From: Gossypium raimondii | Taxonomy: Eukaryota; Streptophyta; Magnoliopsida; Malvales; Malvaceae | Reading direction: 5' to 3' | Length of the DNA stretch: 64,000 bases | Assembly: GCF_025698545.1 (NCBI RefSeq) | Contig: NC_068572.1 | Coordinates: 930,001 to 994,000 of the forward strand | Shown here: positions 58,860 through 64,000 of the stretch, piece after piece | Layout: each line of letters opens with the position of its first letter | Numbering within the stretch: position 1 is the stretch's first letter | Notes under the pieces: model-generated | Databases searched by the model: none | Told to the model about the DNA's origin: nothing | What the model saw: only the letters and a program-made list of their open reading frames with translations | Translations under genes and position numbers: made by a program

Positions 58860-61389
58860 GATGGTAGTGTTGAAAGAGCGTAAATATGTTATAGTTATGG
58901 ATAAAATATGACTATAGTCCCTATACTTTTGAAAATTTGGAATTTAGTCCCTCTATATTAAGTTCCAAAATTTAGGTCCAATTGTGTTAATTTTTTTGTT
59001 AAATTTAGGTTAATTACAACATATTTTTTAATTACATGGATACCTAGTGAGTAGTTTTTATTTATTTCAAAATGCCACAGAAAACAATTTAACAAAAAAA
59101 AAATTAACAGTGTTAATAGATTGGATCTAAATTTTAAAATTTGAAAATAAAGAGACTAAATTCCTAAAAATACAAGTACAAGGACTAAATTCCTAATTTT
59201 CCAAAACTACACGCAGCACATTGTAATCTATATTTATTTGTATAATTTTTTAATGTATGGTAAATAGAATATTTTGAAATTGGGATAATATAATTTTGAC
59301 CCTATTGTTAAGTCTACTGAGTTGGTACTTTTTTAATATATTATAAGGTAAACTACACTAAAGGTCACTTAACTATGATTTTTTTTCTTTTCTAGTCACC
59401 CAATTATTAGTTAATTTCTTTTTTGTCACCTAGCTATGAAAAGTTGCAAAATGGTCACTCAACTATTCAATTTTTTCTTTTTTGGTCACCAACTGGTTAA
59501 AGTAAAAATGGAAACACCCAAAAATCTAATATAGTTGGGTGACCAAAAAAGACAAAATTGAATAGTTGAGTGACAAAAAAAAGAAATTTACTAATAATTG
59601 AGTAATCATTTTGTAACTTTTCATAGTTGGGTGACAAAAAAACATAATTAAATAGACTACTTGAAATTGGGATAATATAATTTTTACCCCTCATAAATTA
59701 AGTCCATTGTTGATGTCTGTACCTCTTTAATATATTGTATTACTTTGATAATATAATCTATACCACTATATATTTTTGGTAGTTAGGCCTTCCTTCTTTA
59801 ACACCTCTCTAAGCCATTTTTTCAATTTTGGGCCTTATATTACTTTTGAATTTAAAATTTAATCTTTATACTTTATTTTTTACGATTTAGTACCCTTTTT
59901 TTTTGCCTTATAAGATAATGGTAAACGGTATAATTTCATTAGTACATCCCTAATTGTGCTCACCCCCCAAGCTGTAGTTTTTTTACCCAACTTGAACATG
60001 GTGATAGTTAATGTTGAAAAAAAGAAAAAGTTGAATCTTCTTAAGTTTTCTTCATGATTTTTCCTTAAATTTTTATTTATAAAATTATTATTTTATTATT
60101 TTAATAAATAAATTTTATGTTAGAAAAATGGGTTTTGATTTATTTATATATATATATATTTATAATTTTGTATGTATTTTTTATAAAATATTATGTACTT
60201 TTATCGAAAAATAAACTTTTAAATATAACTTTCAAGAGTATATTAAATTTAATAATTTGTATTCCTAACTTCTAAATGGAGTTGATAGAAAAGTTAAAAT
60301 TAAAACGGAAATTTTGCCAATCTCTTAATGGGCCTACAAAATGTAAAAAATTAATTATTGGACTCATTTCGATAAATACATTGAGAAATAAAAAGAGAGG
60401 CTAAAATGTTAAAAATAATAGAGAAACTAAATTTGTATAAACCCACAAGTACAAGATTTATCCTTAAATTTACCAAAAATTAGATACAAATACATATAAG
60501 GTTGAAATTATGAAATATGGGTCATCATTTGGTACCATATATTTTTTATTCCACACATAACTTTAAACATTTGTGATATATATATTTTTAATATTTTACT
60601 ATATCGATAATTGCCAATCCCTGACCTTGTTTATGAAATTTAAAAACTCCTCCAATATACGAAATATGCAAAATGATTTTGAGCGGGAGAGAAAAGAAAA
60701 ACCTACAAGAAGCACAAATTCATGATTAATTGTTCTTTTTTATTGGTGGAGAATCGTTTGGAATTATATTTTTCTTATTTTATTTTAACGAGGTAAGTTA
60801 AATACAAAATCTAAGGCTTAGAATAATTTATTTCGATCTAACGGCTAAAATCATTTTAGTTTTTATGATTCTCATTTTGGTTTTTACAGTTCACAATTCT
60901 ATAATTTTGTAAGTAAAGTTGAGAACGAAAACCGCGTTAAGTAAATAAAATGATTATTAGAATCAAAGAAAAAGTAATTTGTTCCATTTGATCAACAAAT
61001 CATAACAATGTGTGTTCTTTCGGTTTTAAACCGAAGCTAAAGAGTCTAAGTTTCTTTTCAATATCGAGAAGATTATCTTCCGTTTCGATTAAAAATTTCG
61101 GTATATTTTAATTTGTTTCGAACATTAGTTAACTTACATTGATACTTATAGGCTCGAACTATTAAGATTTCGATAAGTAATTATATGAATCGGTAGGCTA
61201 CTATATTAGTTTAATTAGGGATAATTGTTCGAACATGCTTAAACCTTCTTTCTAACATTTCTTGTTATTGTGTGCGGATTATACATATATTAAGCCTCCA
61301 AAAGATAATCATTGTTTCAAAGAAAATATGGGAAAACCAACCAAATAACATTCACTTGAGATGAAAAAAAGTAATTTAAAAAACCATAC
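58860..61389. repeat. AT-rich spacer with foldback elements
   Basis: About 58915-59215 is a foldback element (gtccctatacttttgaaaat; mirrored as tacaaggactaaattc). About 59345-59650 is a foldback of the ggtcaccaactg family, lying between two imperfect direct repeats of about 80 bp (59261-59340 and 59649-59735, sharing ttgaaattgggataatataa). About 59750-61389 is very AT-rich and is the likely far 3' flank of the zinc-finger gene. No gene was seen. Confidence 0.55.
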
Positions 61390-61775
61390 ATATACATATA
61401 CATATACATGTGCAAATAGTAATCATCATATAAAAAAATCAAACTAGCATATAGTATTGATCATAGATTCAATGAACTAAACATACACATATTCATATAC
61501 ATATACATATAGTAATCATCATATAAAAAACATCAAACTAGCATATAGTATTGATCATAGATTCAATAAACTATACATACACATTCACATATACATATAG
61601 TAATCATCATATAAAAGAACATCAAACTAGCATATAGTATTGATCATAGATTCAATAAACTATACATACACATACATATATACATATATAGTAGTTATTA
61701 TATAGAAAAACAACATCAAACTAATATAGCACTGATCAAAGATTCAATAAACTAAATAGATGTGCATGTACATAA
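61390..61775. repeat. Four-copy tandem repeat, about 91-bp unit
   Basis: Units begin near 61417, 61511, 61599 and 61690 (periods 94, 88, 91). Each carries agtaatcatcatataaaa, catcaaactagcatatagta, ttgatcatagattcaat and a variable catacatatacata microsatellite. The last unit is the most diverged. It lies about 300 bp past the stop codon of the zinc-finger gene. Confidence 0.88.
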
Positions 61776-62059
61776 AATCATAATCATCTCAGTTGTATTG
61801 AACCAACAAACATACTTAAAATTTCAGTTCTAGGGCAACATGAAAAAGACATAAACTATAATGTCAAATGGCAAACACGACAAACTAGTTGACAGCCATT
61901 TATATTTTATGCAAAAAACAACAAGGGTTTTCAGGCACAAGTTTAAACCCTAAAAGGATAGATAGAAACTAAGAAACCAAACATACATACATACATATGT
62001 ATATGTGTATATGTATAAGCAAATGGTAGCTGAAACCCAGAAATTTGGTAATTTGATAA

Positions 62060-63013
62060 TCAAACCTCACTATCTGAATCATCTGAATCTTCTCCAATAT
62101 AAGGTTCATTCAAATCAAAATCTAGCTGCTGTGTCTTGTTGTTCTTGGTGTAGTATTGTTTTGCCTCTTCTTTCAATGGAGTTGTTTTAGGGTTTTTAGT
62201 GTAGAAGCTTGTCTTCAATGGTGTCTTATGAATTTTTGTATTATCTATTTCAAATGAATTACCTCTAGATAGCTTCATAAGACAATAAGCAGCTTCGGTT
62301 ATCTCATCCTCGGTGTCGGTGTCGGTATCGGCATCGGTGTTGTTGGCGTGATCGGAACGAGTTGATTTCTCGAACCGTTTAGTGGTGGTGGTCCATTTGG
62401 GGAGGGATTTCAACAGATCGGAAGCGGAGCCTTTGATCTGATCAACCACGACGGCTTCGTCGTTCTCCGACACACTCGAACAACAGCTGTTCCTGTCGGA
62501 AGGCGGGGGCCTTATCCCTCTCCAGTTTCTCTCAGGGTGATTCCTCATGTGACCGAACAAGGATTTCAATGACTTGAAATCCTTCTTGCAAATACAGCAG
62601 CTCACTTTCTCTTCGCTTCCATGGCTCTCATGCGGAGTTTCCGCCGCCGCTACCGCCGCCATGATCGGAATCTTCTTACGGATGTTATTATTGTTGTTGT
62701 TCCTTGGCTGACGCTTTGATATCTTCTTATAACGGCCACCATTCTTGTTAGCTTTCATATGGATCCTTACATGACCTCCCAACGCCTTACCCGACGTAAA
62801 CCCTTTGCTGCAAACAGGACAAACATGTTGATCACCACCGTCTCCTCCTCCTCCTCCTCCTCCTCCACCTCCGCCGCCGGAGCCGCCGTAGCTTTTCTTG
62901 GAGATCTTGAGCTTCACCATGAGCTTGTTATTGTTTGGCTTTAATGGCACTGAATCTGATGTTTCAATTGAAACTGATCCTTTTTCCATGGTGTTAGTCA
63001 CTTGATCATCCAT
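62060..63013 (-). CDS. ZAT-type C2H2 zinc-finger transcriptional repressor
   Basis: Intronless, 317 aa from the ATG at 63013; the open frame above it (a Leu/Phe-rich run) is leader sequence. Two plant-type C2H2 fingers: residues 65-85 CPVCSKGFTSGKALGGHVRIH-like with the (Q/K)ALGGH signature, and 139-159 with SLFGHMRNH. A 12-glycine tract precedes finger 1. The acidic AAYCLMKLSRG motif near residue 245 matches the conserved box of the ZAT1/ZAT4/ZAT9 group. The C-terminal LDFDLNEP is a DLN-type EAR motif, which recruits TOPLESS-like corepressors. It is nuclear; basic stretches such as KKISKRQPR could serve import. Finger 2 has SLFGH in place of QALGGH, as in relatives. Confidence 0.93.
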   Translation of the reverse strand: MDDQVTNTMEKGSVSIETSDSVPLKPNNNKLMVKLKISKKSYGGSGGGGGGGGGGGGDGGDQHVCPVCSKGFTSGKALGGHVRIHMKANKNGGRYKKISKRQPRNNNNNNIRKKIPIMAAVAAAETPHESHGSEEKVSCCICKKDFKSLKSLFGHMRNHPERNWRGIRPPPSDRNSCCSSVSENDEAVVVDQIKGSASDLLKSLPKWTTTTKRFEKSTRSDHANNTDADTDTDTEDEITEAAYCLMKLSRGNSFEIDNTKIHKTPLKTSFYTKNPKTTPLKEEAKQYYTKNNKTQQLDFDLNEPYIGEDSDDSDSEV

Positions 63014-63089
63014 CAAAACACACAAAAAAAAAAAAAAAACCAACAACAACAACAACACAAAAAAACCCAAAGATTTGGGTGTTTTTTAT

Positions 63090-64000
63090 TTCCTCGGAAA
63101 ATTAAAAAAGAAAATTGGGAATTTTAGAAGACTGATTGAATTAAAAACGGCATGTAAAGGGACAAAAGAGCAAAGAGTTCAAGATTTTAGGGCAAAGAAA
63201 AAGGGATTTGAGCTATATTGAAGGAAGAAAAAATACATTTCAAATAATGAAAATTACTCATAAATATTAAGTGAAAAAATACTTACATTTTCTTCTTCTT
63301 TTTATTGACTTTCCAATGCATATGAAATATTTCTTAATTTCTTTGATATCCCCACCTTCAATGTTCAATGTGTATTTATTTGATAGGATTTTTTAGTCAC
63401 TTTTTTCTTCTTAATTTTTCCATATATATAAAGTATTTTATATATTGTTTATGTGTTAGAGATGGAAACTTCTTATAAAATCTCGGGTTCGGGTCGTGAC
63501 ATATATAGAAAATGATATTAACAAGGCGAAAATTTTTTCGTTGCGAGCTTATCGTATCATATATATGATTTAGATGATCGGGATCGTTGGTTGTTGGTGT
63601 CTTGGATCAACATTCGAATCGTGTGTCATCCATTCCCTCACCAAATAGTTTAACGGATTAATTTTAAAAAGAAATTACTAAAAGATAAAATAGAAGACAC
63701 TTATCTCTTAAAGTTTGTTATAAAATACGGAGAAAATTTTAAATAAAAAATAATTATACCCTTATTATTTATATATGTATTTTTAATTATTTATTTTTCA
63801 TTTTATTTACAAAATAATAAAACTTAATTATATATTAATTAGTTACAATTATTTAGAAAGTTTTAATAAAAAATTGATAATAATTTTTTAAAAATAAAGT
63901 TATTGGCCTAACAGTAATCTTAAGATCCTGGGAATTTTAACATCTTATCTCGAAGTCACATTTTGTGTAAATCATATGTAACTTCTTAATCCATATTTAT
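63090..64000. other. Upstream region of the zinc-finger gene and AT-rich edge
   Basis: This is promoter-proximal DNA of the ZAT-type gene, then AT-rich spacer to the window edge. A TA-rich stretch with tatatataaag lies at 63423-63433. No coding region or RNA gene was recognised. Confidence 0.45.

Noticed and set aside
61390-61775. CRISPR-like array
   Set aside because: The repeats are contiguous 90-bp tandem units with microsatellites, without unique spacers, in a plant genome.
62944-63070. N-terminal Leu/Phe-rich extension of the zinc-finger protein as a signal peptide
   Set aside because: It comes from translating an AT-rich leader with poly-A and caa repeats; a nuclear C2H2 protein starting MDDQVTN at 63013 fits the family.

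Overview
The window is nuclear DNA from a flowering plant (dicot). The genes have GT-AG introns, long AT-rich spacers and dense small DNA transposons, and every recognisable protein is closest to plant families. Gene style and the repeat families suggest Malvaceae, probably cotton (Gossypium), but that is inference; no search was run.

Layout. 0-7 kb: the left edge has a LINE-type RNase H fragment (minus) and a 115-bp tandem duplication, then an intronless organelle-targeted PPR protein (minus, 1058-2317), a small unidentified two-exon gene candidate (minus, about 4.06-4.35 kb) and repeats. 7-17 kb: SEC61 beta (plus) and the SnRK1-activating kinase GRIK/SnAK (plus, 11 coding exons). The GRIK 5'-leader intron holds a broken gene fragment resembling the spliceosomal kinase PRP4, split by a composite repeat. 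18-32 kb: mitochondrial CPN10 (plus), CNX2 (minus), ribosomal protein L7 (plus) and CNX6 (plus). 31.8-33.2 kb: a Mutator-type element with 283-bp terminal inverted repeats, a perfect 9-bp target duplication and a captured piece of a cysteinyl-tRNA synthetase gene. 34-39 kb: eIF2B gamma (plus, 13 exons). 41.5-45 kb: two tandem small heavy-metal-associated (HMA) domain genes. 47.7-53.5 kb: DGS1 (minus, 14 exons). 55.3-55.8 kb: plastid ribosomal protein L12 (minus). 58.1-58.8 kb: a small RRM protein (minus). 62.1-63.0 kb: a ZAT-type C2H2 zinc finger repressor (minus).

The genes are mostly single-copy housekeeping genes and do not form one pathway, with one exception. CNX2 and CNX6 act in successive steps of molybdenum cofactor synthesis and sit about 6 kb apart, separated only by RPL7. 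The spacers are largely made of short inverted-repeat elements. Several show 9-10 bp target duplications typical of Mutator-like elements, and many lie inside introns or next to exons.

The most notable findings are the Pack-MULE with the CysRS fragment, the PRP4-like fragment in the GRIK leader intron, and a recurrent MULE-type MITE family. Intron-exon boundaries were set by eye from splice signals, reading phase and remembered family sequences.
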